NCBI GenBank assembly: GCA_944325055.1
Contig: CALUYP010000054.1
Span: 1 to 36,477, forward strand
Source of the DNA: an uncultured Elusimicrobiales bacterium
Lineage (GTDB): Bacteria > Elusimicrobiota > Elusimicrobia > Elusimicrobiales > Elusimicrobiaceae
DNA: 36,477 nt
Direction: 5' to 3'
The position numbers were made by a program, and so were the translations under genes. The notes below the pieces were generated by a model that saw only the letters and a program-made list of their open reading frames with translations, was not told where the DNA came from and did no database searches. Positions 9,515 to 16,842 of this stretch are shown one piece after another (positions within the stretch are counted from its first letter, which is position 1; the number at the start of each line of letters is the position of its first letter).

Positions 9515-10048
9515 TTAAAGGCTGCACCAGCCGGACGATTTAGAATCCAAGCCGTACACTTCACAAGAACCTCCGGATGATCCATTGTTACAAAGTAATT
9601 TATCTCTGCTGGAATCGGTTTCTAATTCTCCCAAATACAAGAAATTGACTCCCGCATTATCCCCCTTTCTCCTTACCGCACAAACAGTATTTGCCAATGT
9701 AGCAACAGAACCAAAAGCGCTTCCGGTAGGCAAAAGGGTATATTTAAAATCTTTTGTATAGATAGTGTTCCCCGTGCAACGGGAAAGGCGTGCGCCGGTA
9801 GAGGAGTCGACGCATGGGATAGAAACATCTAAATTTTCGAATCCGAATAAATCTTCGGAATACACATCTTTATCCATACTGTCCAATGTACGCAACTTCG
9901 ATTCCATAATTTTTTTCATTAAGGTACGCGCCTCCGCCATACGCGATTTCTCCACCGTTCTATCATACATTGGAACAGCCATCGTAACCAACAATGCCAT
10001 AATCATCACAGCCACCAAAATTTCCACCAACGTAAAACCTGTTTTCAT
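9515..10048 (-). CDS. Type IV pilin-like protein (prepilin leader MKTGFTLVEILV)
   Basis: A 177-residue protein with a class III signal peptide. The very short leader MKTG is cut before Phe, Glu stands at +5, and a hydrophobic helix follows (about residues 4-30), as in type IV pilins and type II secretion pseudopilins. After the helix comes an amphipathic stretch (TVEKSRMAEARTLMKKI) and a globular domain with several cysteines, ending C-x8-C-EVYGLDSKSSGWC. The start is ATG 10048, eight bases after AAGGAG; a GTG at 10054 would be too close to it. It is the last of three tandem minus-strand pilin genes, with a 12-bp gap to the previous one. Whether it is a major pilin, minor pilin or pseudopilin cannot be told from sequence. 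No assembly ATPase or peptidase is nearby. Confidence 0.85.
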   Translation of the reverse strand: MKTGFTLVEILVAVMIMALLVTMAVPMYDRTVEKSRMAEARTLMKKIMESKLRTLDSMDKDVYSEDLFGFENLDVSIPCVDSSTGARLSRCTGNTIYTKDFKYTLLPTGSAFGSVATLANTVCAVRRKGDNAGVNFLYLGELETDSSRDKLLCNNGSSGGSCEVYGLDSKSSGWCSL

Positions 10049-10060
10049 AATCACAACTCC

Positions 10061-10564
10061 TTAAAATGAAACGCCGCTGCGTGTATCCAACCCAAACACA
10101 TCACAGGCTTCGGCGCCGGACTTAGCTTCTTGGCAATAAATCTGCTGCTCATTTCGGTCAAACAAAATCAAGGTGTCTTTGTAAGGGGTATTGAGTTTCT
10201 TAGCGGCCACATAAGGAATGCTGTTCCCTACTACATAAGGCTTATAAGAAAATGATGGGCACTCCAATAAGTTATATTGATATAAAGAACAATCGCTTGG
10301 TAAATTATCCGCGTCAAACATATCCATACGGGCAAATGAATAATTGGATTCTCCTTTCTGATTCACTAACGCGCCATAAGAACGATATCCAAATTCTCCC
10401 GCCAGCCGTTCGCTGGAATCATAAATCGTCCTCAGAATGGACTGCGCCTCCGACACATGCGCTTTTTCAATTACTTTTCTATACTGGGGCAACGCCACTC
10501 CGGATAAAATAGCCACAATCAGCACTACGGTCAACAATTCCATTAAAGTGAACCCTTTTTTCAT
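10061..10564 (-). CDS. Type IV pilin-like protein (prepilin leader MKKGFTLMELL)
   Basis: A 167-residue protein with leader MKKG, mature N-terminus FTLMELLTVVLIVAILSGVALP and the typical PQYRKVIEKAHVSEAQ after the helix. The C-terminal domain has a Cys pair (IYCQEAKSGAEACDVFGLD) that resembles the C-terminal block of the gene at 9515, so the two are paralogues, though their middle parts differ. The ribosome site AGAGG is 7 bases before ATG 10564. It is the middle gene of the three-pilin operon, 15 bp after the previous gene. A membrane-anchored subunit of a pilus or secretion pseudopilus is the likely role. Confidence 0.85.
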   Translation of the reverse strand: MKKGFTLMELLTVVLIVAILSGVALPQYRKVIEKAHVSEAQSILRTIYDSSERLAGEFGYRSYGALVNQKGESNYSFARMDMFDADNLPSDCSLYQYNLLECPSFSYKPYVVGNSIPYVAAKKLNTPYKDTLILFDRNEQQIYCQEAKSGAEACDVFGLDTRSGVSF

Positions 10565-10579
10565 ATAAACCTCTTTATT

Positions 10580-11062
10580 TTAATATGAAGGACAAGTCGA
10601 TTTTTCCAAATTTAAACGTTCGCAAGCATCACTTACACTGTTTTTTCCCGGACAACATAAAAATTTTCCATTTCTGTAGTATACGATTGTTCCCTTATAT
10701 GTTCCTTTCAACAGCGTACCCGAAACCCATGGTTCATCGGTACAAACGGTACCGGCGCAAGAGGCCTCCAAATTATAAGTAAAATTTTCAGTATTCCAAG
10801 TTTTCTCATCTGCGATCTTTCCTTTCAGCTCTATATCCATCTTTAGAAAAGAAACAGCCGGCTGGCTGCCCGGCTTCCAAGCCCAACCGCGTTCCGTAAC
10901 CAATCTTTCGCGTGCGTCATAGATAGCAGGAAGCACCTGCAAAGCCTCCGCTACGCGGGTGCGTTCTACGCTGCGGCGGTATTGAGGCAAAGCGATAGCT
11001 GTCAAAATCCCCATAATTAATACGACAGCCAGTAATTCAATCAAAGTAAACCCTTTTCTCAT
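10580..11062 (-). CDS. Type IV pilin-like protein (prepilin leader MRKGFTLIELL)
   Basis: A 160-residue protein with leader MRKG, cleavage before FTLIELLAVVLIMGILTAIALP and the classic PQYRRSVERTRVAEALQ continuation. The C-terminal region has Cys-rich blocks (SCAGTVC, FLCCPG, ACERLNLEKSTC). ATG 11062 is preferred to an ATG nine codons earlier because it gives the standard short leader and lies 6 bases after GGAG. It is the first gene of the operon, with a near-consensus promoter 40-70 bp upstream, so it may be the most highly expressed subunit of the three. Confidence 0.87.
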   Translation of the reverse strand: MRKGFTLIELLAVVLIMGILTAIALPQYRRSVERTRVAEALQVLPAIYDARERLVTERGWAWKPGSQPAVSFLKMDIELKGKIADEKTWNTENFTYNLEASCAGTVCTDEPWVSGTLLKGTYKGTIVYYRNGKFLCCPGKNSVSDACERLNLEKSTCPSY

Positions 11063-11102
11063 AACAACTCCGTATATGGAATTTTTCAAAACTACAATAA
11101 TT

Positions 11103-11131
11103 ATTATAACTTAAAAATCCAGTTCTGCCAA
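11103..11131 (-). promoter_or_regulatory. Sigma-70 promoter of the three-pilin operon
   Basis: On the minus strand TTGGCA (-35), exactly 17 bp, then a perfect TATAAT (-10). The predicted start is near 11096, giving a leader of about 35 nt with GGAG before the ATG at 11062. It is one of the best promoters in the window. Confidence 0.8.
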
Positions 11132-11175
11132 TGTAAGGAAAAATCAAATTTAGTATGATATAAATTAAGCTGATA

Positions 11176-11195
11176 TTAGGGTGTTGTATCCCTAA
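11176..11195 (+). promoter_or_regulatory. Inverted repeat before guaC, possible operator or leader hairpin
   Basis: TTAGGG and CCCTAA separated by 8 nt, directly before the AAAAGGAG ribosome site (11197-11204) of guaC. It sits downstream of a possible -10 (TATGAT, 11154-11159), so it could be a repressor site or an mRNA hairpin affecting initiation. Function is inferred only from position. Confidence 0.4.
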
Positions 11196-11209
11196 GAAAA
11201 GGAGATTTT

Positions 11210-12313
11210 ATGCGCATTTATGATGATATCCAACTGGATTATTGTGATGTCTTATTGAGGCCCAAAAGATCGACGCTTGCTTCGCGATCAGAAGTGGTTG
11301 TAGAACGGGAATATGCTTTTAAATGGTGTCCTCGCCCGATAACGGCCACGGGTATTATTGCGGCCAATATGGCAACCACCGGCACTTTTGAAATCGCGAA
11401 AGAAATGCAAAAACTCCGCTTGATGAGCGCCTTGCATAAACATTATACCGCACAAGAATTAATTGATTTTTTAAAAGAAAACACAAAGGAATTTGGAAAT
11501 AATGATCTGCTTTTTATCAGTTCCGGTGTATCCGATGCCGATTTTGAAAAATTAAAACAAGTCATGTCCACCCACTTGATTTCCAACATTTGCGTAGATG
11601 TAGCGAATGGATATTCGCCGTACCTGATTAACTACATCCGCAAGGTACGCAAAGAATGGCCGGAATGTTTGATTATGGCCGGAAATGTCGTAACGGGAGA
11701 TATGTGTGAAGATTTGATATTAAACGGAGCGGATGTGGTAAAAGTAGGAATTGGACCGGGTTCGGTATGCACCACACGCAAGCTGACGGGGGTAGGCCGA
11801 CCGCAATTTTCGACGGTAATTGAATGTGCCGACGCCGCGCACGGCGTGGGCGGAATGATTTGTGCAGACGGCGGCTGTACCGTACCGGGAGACGTCTGCA
11901 AGAGTTTATGTGCTGGGGCTGACTTTGTGATGCTGGGAGGATTACTGGCCGGGCATACCGAAAGCGGCGGAGAAATGTGCACTAAATCCTTCCAAACAGG
12001 CGAAGTGGAAATGATTGATGATAAAACCTGCGCGTTGCGTATAGAAGAAAAGCAGTACAAAAAATTCTACGGTATGAGCTCTGAATATGCACAAGACAAA
12101 CATTACGGCGGGATGAAAAAATACCGTGCCAGCGAAGGAAAAGTAGTAGAAATTCCTTTCCGTGGCCCCATTGAGCATACGCTTTTAGCGATCTTAGGCG
12201 GCATTCGCAGCTGTATGACCTATATTGGCGCCAAACGGCTTAAAGATATGCCCAAATGCGCCACCTTTTACCGTGTTAACCGCCAGCTCAACACGATATT
12301 TGGAAATGAATAG
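11210..12313 (+). CDS. guaC: GMP reductase
   Basis: Reduces GMP to IMP with NADPH, returning guanine nucleotides to the purine pool. The protein has 367 residues (E. coli 347) and the N-terminus RPKRSTLASRSEV is characteristic of GuaC rather than of IMP dehydrogenase, which also carries CBS domains missing here. The catalytic loop GIGPGSVCTTR contains Cys187, and ADGGCTVPGDV and MLGGLLAGH are the phosphate-binding segments of the IMPDH/GMPR barrel. The ATG at 11210 follows AAAAGGAG by 5 bases. It is a single-gene unit, divergent from the pilin operon and closed by a strong terminator at 12329. Confidence 0.93.
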   Translation: MRIYDDIQLDYCDVLLRPKRSTLASRSEVVVEREYAFKWCPRPITATGIIAANMATTGTFEIAKEMQKLRLMSALHKHYTAQELIDFLKENTKEFGNNDLLFISSGVSDADFEKLKQVMSTHLISNICVDVANGYSPYLINYIRKVRKEWPECLIMAGNVVTGDMCEDLILNGADVVKVGIGPGSVCTTRKLTGVGRPQFSTVIECADAAHGVGGMICADGGCTVPGDVCKSLCAGADFVMLGGLLAGHTESGGEMCTKSFQTGEVEMIDDKTCALRIEEKQYKKFYGMSSEYAQDKHYGGMKKYRASEGKVVEIPFRGPIEHTLLAILGGIRSCMTYIGAKRLKDMPKCATFYRVNRQLNTIFGNE

Positions 12314-12328
12314 TTACTCTTTCTTTTG

Positions 12329-12362
12329 AAAAGCGCGCCGATTAAACTCGGCGCGCTTTTTT
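12329..12362 (+). terminator. Terminator of guaC
   Basis: A perfect 13-bp stem (AAAAGCGCGCCGA and complement) with a 6-nt loop, followed by a run of T to 12362. It begins 15 bp after the stop codon. Confidence 0.93.
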
Positions 12363-12434
12363 ATCGGCCTAACCCTGGCAGACTAATCCTTTTTTAGGGT
12401 TGAGAAATATATGCCAAAGAGCCATACTTTTTTA

Positions 12435-12559
12435 TACTCGGACGCATATCATTGAAAACAGGAATCAGTGTATCTCTTATCTGATCTCCGAAGCAAAAGC
12501 AAAGCTGTTTTTAGCCCCAAACCAACATGTTGGTACCCCCGTCTTTTGACGGGGGTTTT
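12435..12559 (+). ncRNA. Candidate small RNA between guaC and the FKBP gene
   Basis: This gene-free stretch lies between the guaC terminator and a second intrinsic terminator at 12536-12559, with no convincing ORF between them. A plausible promoter, TTGAGA (12400-12405), 17 bp, CATACT (12423-12428), would start a transcript of about 125 nt near 12435. Inside it are a hairpin CATTGA/TCAGTG with a 9-nt loop (12450-12470), the palindrome ACCAACATGTTGGT (12521-12534) and the terminator stem. I cannot match it to a known RNA family such as 6S by eye. The remaining 12363-12434 shows only the promoter-like motifs. Confidence 0.4.
12536..12559 (+). terminator. Second terminator, not attached to a protein gene
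   Basis: CCCCCGTC, loop TTTT, GACGGGGG, then TTTT. It is about 220 bp beyond the guaC stop and after guaC's own terminator, so it probably ends a separate short transcript. Confidence 0.8.
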
Positions 12560-12664
12560 GGCTGATTAGATAAACAGAAAAAATCCATAGACCCTTTTTA
12601 GATAAAACTGTTACAATGTATTATTATATTCTCGCCCAAAAATATGCGGCATAAGGAGATAACA

Positions 12665-13081
12665 ATGATCAAAGAAGGTTCCAAGGTAAAATTTGACTAT
12701 ACTTTAACGGTAGACGGCCAAACCGCCGATACCTCCGCAGGCCGCGGGCCGCTGGAATACGTACACGGCGCCGGACATATTATTCCGGGATTGGAAGAAG
12801 AATTGACCGGAATGAAAGTAGGGGAAAAAAAGACGGTAAAAGTTGCTCCCGAAAAAGGATACGGAAAAGTCTTGCCGGAAGCCGTCCGCCGGGTACCTAA
12901 AGAAGCCATCGGCGGGGCAGAAAATTTGAAAGTGGGCGATATGGTAGGAGCCAGCAATGCAGGCCATACCTTCCGCGCCGTAGTAAAAGAGATTACCGAT
13001 AAGGAAGTAGTGTTGGATTTTAACCATCCGCTGGCCGGGAAAGAATTGACTTTTGACGTCGAAATTAAAGAAATCAATTAA
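12665..13081 (+). CDS. FKBP-type peptidyl-prolyl isomerase, SlyD-like
   Basis: A cytoplasmic prolyl isomerase and chaperone of 138 residues. The FKBP core (GSKVKFDYTLTVDGQ, HGAGHIIPGLEEEL, KVGEKKTVKVAPEKGYG) is split by an insert-in-flap segment and ends in DFNHPLAGKELTFDVEI, the hallmark of SlyD-type proteins. The His/Cys-rich metal-binding tail of E. coli SlyD is absent, as in many other bacteria. ATG 12665 follows AAGGAG by 6 bases; an in-frame ATG at 12644 lies upstream of that site and is rejected. It stands alone, with a terminator behind it. Confidence 0.92.
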   Translation: MIKEGSKVKFDYTLTVDGQTADTSAGRGPLEYVHGAGHIIPGLEEELTGMKVGEKKTVKVAPEKGYGKVLPEAVRRVPKEAIGGAENLKVGDMVGASNAGHTFRAVVKEITDKEVVLDFNHPLAGKELTFDVEIKEIN

Positions 13082-13136
13082 TTTGAAATCAAAAAGATAT
13101 CCCCCGGTTACGCTAGGGAATTTTATATACAAAAAA

Positions 13137-13163
13137 TTCACGGAAGAAATCCGTGGATTTTTT
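13137..13163 (+). terminator. Terminator of the FKBP gene
   Basis: The stem CACGGA/TCCGTG, extended by a G-U and an A-T pair, has a 5-nt loop (AGAAA) and a tail of six T (13158-13163). It lies 55 bp after the stop codon. Confidence 0.8.
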
Positions 13164-13248
13164 ATATTTCTCCAAGCATTATCCAAAAATTGCTTTTATA
13201 CAAATTGGGCCGAGAAATACTTCTCCAATTCCTTTTCAGAACAACATT

Positions 13249-13632
13249 TTATTTAACTTCCACCGTATACGTAATATCTTCTCGCAAGCTGTTATGCACA
13301 GGGCAAGTCTGGGCCGCGCGGGCATAGAATTTTTTCTGTTCATCGGTCAGCGTAGACGGGAATAAAAACGACAAGGCGATTTTCAGCACGCGGCTGTGTT
13401 TTTCATCAAACTGCGGAACGACTTCCAGTTCCGTTCCGGCTACATTCTCTCCGCGTTTGGAAGCCATAAATCCCACCATCGTCAACATACACGCCCCTAA
13501 CGCAGCCGCCAGCAATTCTCCCGGCTGCATATCTTCGCGCGGTTCTAAAAAAGCAGAGCGGACTTCCCCTTTTTTTCCTTCAACGACACTTTTCGTTTGT
13601 AAATTATCTTCCAACACTGTTTTAATTGCCAT
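13249..13632 (-). CDS. OsmC/Ohr family protein
   Basis: A 127-residue OsmC-fold protein. These are dimeric thiol peroxidases that reduce organic hydroperoxides with two cysteines. The two conserved positions are present: Cys in ALGACMLTMVG (mid-protein) and Cys in TCPVHNSL near the C-terminus. The N-terminal arm is short, nearer to YhfA-like members than to Ohr. The start ATG 13632 has AAGGAG 6 bases upstream. The gene follows a paralogue after 40 bp on the same strand, probably one transcript. Exact substrate is unknown. Confidence 0.85.
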   Translation of the reverse strand: MAIKTVLEDNLQTKSVVEGKKGEVRSAFLEPREDMQPGELLAAALGACMLTMVGFMASKRGENVAGTELEVVPQFDEKHSRVLKIALSFLFPSTLTDEQKKFYARAAQTCPVHNSLREDITYTVEVK

Positions 13633-13672
13633 AGATTTCTCCTTAATTATTTGTGGTGGTTTTTAATACACA

Positions 13673-14071
13673 CTATAAAATATGAACCGTTATTTTTACG
13701 TCTTCCCGAAGCGTTTGGTGAACGGGGCAGGCGTTTACGGCCGTTTGATAAAACTTCTTCTGCTCGGGCGTAAAATGCGCCGGGAACGTAATGTTTAATA
13801 CAAATTCTCCCACCCGGCGCGGATTTTGCGCCATAATTTTTTCTATCTCAATTTTTGCGCCTTCAAAATTTTCTTTGCGGGCGGTGGCCATTTTGCCCAT
13901 AATGGTCAGCACGCAGGAAGCAAAAGCCGAAGCCAACAGATCCGTCGGCGAGAAACGGCGTCCTTTTCCGCCGTTGTCCGGCGGCAGATCCGTTTGAATG
14001 ATGCTGCCGGTCGGGCCGTGGACTAATTCCGTTTCGCCGTCTCCGGTATAAGTACAAGTAATTGCCGTCAT
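13673..14071 (-). CDS. OsmC/Ohr family protein, second paralogue
   Basis: A 132-residue OsmC-fold protein beginning MTAITCTYTGDGETEL. The catalytic-type cysteines are in SAFASCVLTIMG and NACPVHQTL. It shares the pattern FSPTDLLASAFASC and a C-terminal LREDVKITV with its neighbour at 13249 but is clearly diverged, so the tandem pair is old rather than a recent duplication. ATG 14071 follows GGGAG; an in-frame start ten codons earlier would overlap the upstream hairpin. Peroxide or electrophile detoxification is the likely role. Confidence 0.85.
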   Translation of the reverse strand: MTAITCTYTGDGETELVHGPTGSIIQTDLPPDNGGKGRRFSPTDLLASAFASCVLTIMGKMATARKENFEGAKIEIEKIMAQNPRRVGEFVLNITFPAHFTPEQKKFYQTAVNACPVHQTLREDVKITVHIL

Positions 14072-14091
14072 AAAAATCTCCCGTAAAATAC

Positions 14092-14114
14092 GCGTCCGCA
14101 ACCCCTGCGGACGC
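14092..14114 (-). terminator. Terminator-like hairpin between cbpA and the OsmC pair
   Basis: GCGTCCGCA and TGCGGACGC around a 5-nt loop, just after the cbpA stop on the minus strand. The T-run behind it in that direction is short (GTATTTTAC), so some read-through into the OsmC genes is possible. Confidence 0.6.
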
Positions 14115-14122
14115 TTTTCGTA

Positions 14123-15097
14123 TTAACTAATTTGAGCCAATTTCGCAAACAGATCTTTTTGTTCCTTGCTTAGCGTACGAGGTACGTCAATGGTTAGCGT
14201 TACATACAAGCTGCCTTTATTGCTTAATCCTTTGCCGCTTAATTTGAGTTTTTTGCCATTGTGCGTACCGGCTGGCACTTTCACTTTGACGGGGCCGTCC
14301 AAGGTCGGCACAAAAATCGTACCGCCCAAAGCGGCTGTCCACGGCATTACAATAACCGGCACGTGCAAATCCTCCCCTTCCAACCGAAACATTGCGTGCG
14401 GGCGGATTTTGACAATTAAATACAGGTCGCCGTTTCCTTTGCGCGTGGGATTGCCCATTGCTTTGAGTTTAATCTTTTTACCCTCACTGACTCCGGCAGG
14501 CAATTTGACGGTAACGGTACGTCCGTTGGGGAGCGTCATCTGCATATTGCCGCCGCGGTGTGCGTCTTCTAAATTGAGCGCCAGTTCGGCTTCCACATCA
14601 CCGGCGGCCTGGCCAGACGCGGCGCTGCGGCCGAAATTCTGGCCAAACCCGCCGAATCCGCCGCCCATCCCGCCAAAAATGCTTTGGAAGAAATCACTGA
14701 AGTCTCCGCCGGAAAAAGCTTCCGCTCCGCTGTTGCCGGCGAACCCGGAAAAACCTCCTCCGTTTCCGCCGTAGGTATATTGCTGGTACCGCTGATAGGG
14801 ATTTTCCCCTGCATAAGAGGAAGACCGCGCACGCGAAGAAGCGCCGCCGCCGCGCGCATAATCCTGATAGCCTTGTTCGCCCACTTGATCGTAAATGGTA
14901 CGTTTTTGTTTATCGGACAGAACGGTATAAGCCTCGTTGATATCCTTAAATTTTTCGGTCATTTTAGCCTTTTCCGCCTCGGAGTGCATATCCGGGTGGT
15001 ATTTGCGGGCCATGGTTTTGAACGCTTTTTTAATTTCCGCGTCCGTAGCGTTTTTGTTGACGCCGAGAATTTTATAATAATCCTTATATTCAGCCAT
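14123..15097 (-). CDS. cbpA: J-domain co-chaperone, CbpA-like (DnaJ family without zinc finger)
   Basis: A 324-residue Hsp40. The J domain (residues 5-70) has the essential HPD in RKYHPDMHS and is followed by a Gly/Phe/Ser-rich linker (about 78-155, rich in GGG and GF pairs) and the two-part C-terminal substrate-binding domain (about 165-320; LPAGVSEGKKIKLKAMG, LGGTIFVPTLDGPVKVKVPAG). The four CxxCxGxG zinc repeats of DnaJ are missing, which defines the class B/CbpA type. It stimulates DnaK ATPase and delivers clients; no dnaK or grpE is adjacent. It is divergent from the MFS gene, with only 50 bp between the starts. Confidence 0.9.
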   Translation of the reverse strand: MAEYKDYYKILGVNKNATDAEIKKAFKTMARKYHPDMHSEAEKAKMTEKFKDINEAYTVLSDKQKRTIYDQVGEQGYQDYARGGGASSRARSSSYAGENPYQRYQQYTYGGNGGGFSGFAGNSGAEAFSGGDFSDFFQSIFGGMGGGFGGFGQNFGRSAASGQAAGDVEAELALNLEDAHRGGNMQMTLPNGRTVTVKLPAGVSEGKKIKLKAMGNPTRKGNGDLYLIVKIRPHAMFRLEGEDLHVPVIVMPWTAALGGTIFVPTLDGPVKVKVPAGTHNGKKLKLSGKGLSNKGSLYVTLTIDVPRTLSKEQKDLFAKLAQIS

Positions 15098-15124
15098 AAC
15101 TCCCCCTATCTAGTTACCATTTTA

Positions 15125-15130
15125 TATAAT
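15125..15130 (+). promoter_or_regulatory. Candidate -10 box of the MFS gene
   Basis: TATAAT in the 50-bp gap between the divergent cbpA and MFS genes. The -35 position is not recognisable. The gap is AT-rich enough to hold overlapping divergent promoters. Confidence 0.35.
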
Positions 15131-15147
15131 TTTTTAAGGTATGCAAT

Positions 15148-16407
15148 ATGCTATTACTGACTAGAAAAACGCACAAAACGCCGCTTAAACTCTTATTGAC
15201 GACGGAGGCTTTTTCGTCGCTGACCAACCAGTTTATGCAAATTTTACTGCCGTGGTACATTCTTTCCACCACCGGCAGCGTACTCTGGACGGGTTTTGTG
15301 GGCTTTTGCGCACTGCTGCCCAATATCTTTTCTTCTCTGTTTGGCGCGTCCGTCATAGACAAGCTCGGCCGCTCCACTACGATGCTTTCCTGCGAGGTCA
15401 TCCAGCTGGCCTTGCTGGGAATGATTCCCGTATTAATGGCTACCGGGCACGACTGGCCGTGGCTGATCGGAATGATTATTTTCCTGAGTTCTTTTTTTGA
15501 CGCGCCCGGCCAGCTGGCGCGCACGGCGCTGTCGCCCACGTTTTCACGCTATGCCGACGTGCCTTTATCCAAAACGTCAGGTATTATAGAAGCTTTTGAC
15601 GGAATTATGTCCGTAGTCGGGCCGCTTTTGGGAGGAGCTGTTATCGCATTGTACGGATTATTGGCGGCCTGGATCATCTGTGTGGGATTCTGTATGCTTA
15701 TCGTAACGCTGTGTATTTTGGTGTTTTCCAACCGCCGTCCACGCCAGCTTCACCCGACTGCTTCCTATAGGGAAGTAATGGAACACTTAAAATCCGACAG
15801 CATTCTTTGGAAATCCATTTTGTTTACCATTCCTACTTTTATTTTGGGCCAATCTTGGGAACTCATTTTATTGCCTACCTATATTTATGAACGCGGATTT
15901 AACTCCGTCTATCTAGGTTTTCTGGGTGCGGCTTTTGGGCTGGGCGCTTTTGCCGGAGCGTTGTGTTTTGCCGGACTGTCTAAGAAATTTACCTTCTTTA
16001 ATTTATTAACGTTTAATTACGCCGGTTACTTGCTTTCCGTCTTGATATTATATTTTCACCTGCCCGCTTCAATTGTCTTGGCGGCAACCGCTTTGTGCGG
16101 CATTCCGTTTGGCGCGTTTGGCGCGATGATTATCAGCATCATCCTCCTACGCACGCCTAGGGCGTACCGCAGCAAAATGCTGGGCCTATACGCCACCGCC
16201 ACTTATACGGTGGAAAGCATCTGCGTGCTGGGCCTTGCAGTGCTCATTCAATGGGCAGGGCTTCAAACTACTTTATTGAGCGTAATGATTGCCTTTGTTA
16301 TTTTGATAATCATCAGCATCGCAGCACGCAGAACAACCGATTTCTGGACTGCTTTATCATCGGAAAACAAAAAGTATTTACAAAACAGAACAGATTTAAT
16401 ACAATAA
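15148..16407 (+). CDS. Major facilitator superfamily transporter
   Basis: A 419-residue integral membrane protein with about twelve hydrophobic segments in two halves and a polar central loop (around FSNRRPRQLHPTASYREVMEHL). The segment after the second helix, FGASVIDKLGRSTTML, fits the MFS GxxxDrxGRr loop. The overall layout resembles the drug or siderophore exporter branch (EntS-like MFS), but substrate cannot be read from the sequence. ATG 15148 follows a weak AAGG site. The gene stands alone, divergent from cbpA and followed by a tRNA gene. Confidence 0.8.
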   Translation: MLLLTRKTHKTPLKLLLTTEAFSSLTNQFMQILLPWYILSTTGSVLWTGFVGFCALLPNIFSSLFGASVIDKLGRSTTMLSCEVIQLALLGMIPVLMATGHDWPWLIGMIIFLSSFFDAPGQLARTALSPTFSRYADVPLSKTSGIIEAFDGIMSVVGPLLGGAVIALYGLLAAWIICVGFCMLIVTLCILVFSNRRPRQLHPTASYREVMEHLKSDSILWKSILFTIPTFILGQSWELILLPTYIYERGFNSVYLGFLGAAFGLGAFAGALCFAGLSKKFTFFNLLTFNYAGYLLSVLILYFHLPASIVLAATALCGIPFGAFGAMIISIILLRTPRAYRSKMLGLYATATYTVESICVLGLAVLIQWAGLQTTLLSVMIAFVILIIISIAARRTTDFWTALSSENKKYLQNRTDLIQ

Positions 16408-16446
16408 ATAGGTAGCAAGAATAAACCCTTGCAAAGACCAGCTTTT

Positions 16447-16518
16447 TCCCCGATAGCTCAATGGTGGAGCGACCGGCTGTTAACCGGTAGGTTGTAGGTT
16501 CGAGTCCTACTCGGGGAG
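16447..16518 (+). tRNA. tRNA-Asn (anticodon GTT)
   Basis: Full cloverleaf by eye. The acceptor stem is TCCCCGA/TCGGGGA with discriminator G. The D arm is GCTC/GAGC. The anticodon stem ACCGG/CCGGT encloses loop CTGTTAA, anticodon GTT. The T arm is GTAGG-TTCGAGT-CCTAC. The 3' CCA is not encoded (GCA follows position 17 of the arm region). Asparagine follows from the anticodon. Confidence 0.95.
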
Positions 16519-16526
16519 CATTTAGA

Positions 16527-16552
16527 AGAGCGCCTAACGGCGCTCTTTTTTT
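16527..16552 (+). terminator. Terminator of tRNA-Asn
   Basis: AGAGCGCC, loop TAAC, GGCGCTCT, then seven T, starting 9 bp after the tRNA. It is a textbook intrinsic terminator. Confidence 0.93.
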
Positions 16553-16842
16553 CGTTTATAAGGCCTGTTTTTGTCATTTTCTTCTTCGAAGAATTAGGAA
16601 CACGACACGCGCGGGAAAAGCGAACATAGGAAAAACGCGTGTCAGCAGCTCGTCATCAGTAAAAACCTGCCCTTGTGTCAAAATCGCAATTTTAACAATA
16701 AAGTCTACTATATTCTCTGAACAACCAGTAAACGGTTTCGTAAAATAACAGCAAAACTCGGTGTGAGGGCAGCAGAAAAAATAATTTTGTAATATTTTTA
16801 TTTGGACTGCGTATTTATTAATGACAGGCCGGAAATAAAACT
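16553..16842. other. Gene-free leader region of the sigma factor unit, with inverted repeats
   Basis: 290 bp without a gene. It holds the 12-bp palindrome TTCTTCGAAGAA (16582-16593) and an 8-bp inverted repeat GACACGCG/CGCGTGTC (16604-16611 and 16636-16643, 24-nt loop). AT-rich promoter-like sequence follows (TTAACA near 16691, TATATT near 16708), but without a convincing -35/-10 pair. Either repeat could be an operator or leader structure for the sigma factor gene. Confidence 0.5.

Noticed and set aside
12411-12455. 14-codon ORF (ATG 12411 to TGA 12453) as a leader peptide
   Set aside because: No ribosome site, and no attenuator arrangement with a downstream gene.
14166-14774. Plus-strand ORF (202 codons) opposite cbpA
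   Set aside because: Pro/Ser-rich low-complexity reading of the Gly-rich J-protein; the minus-strand frame has clear J-domain and C-terminal motifs.
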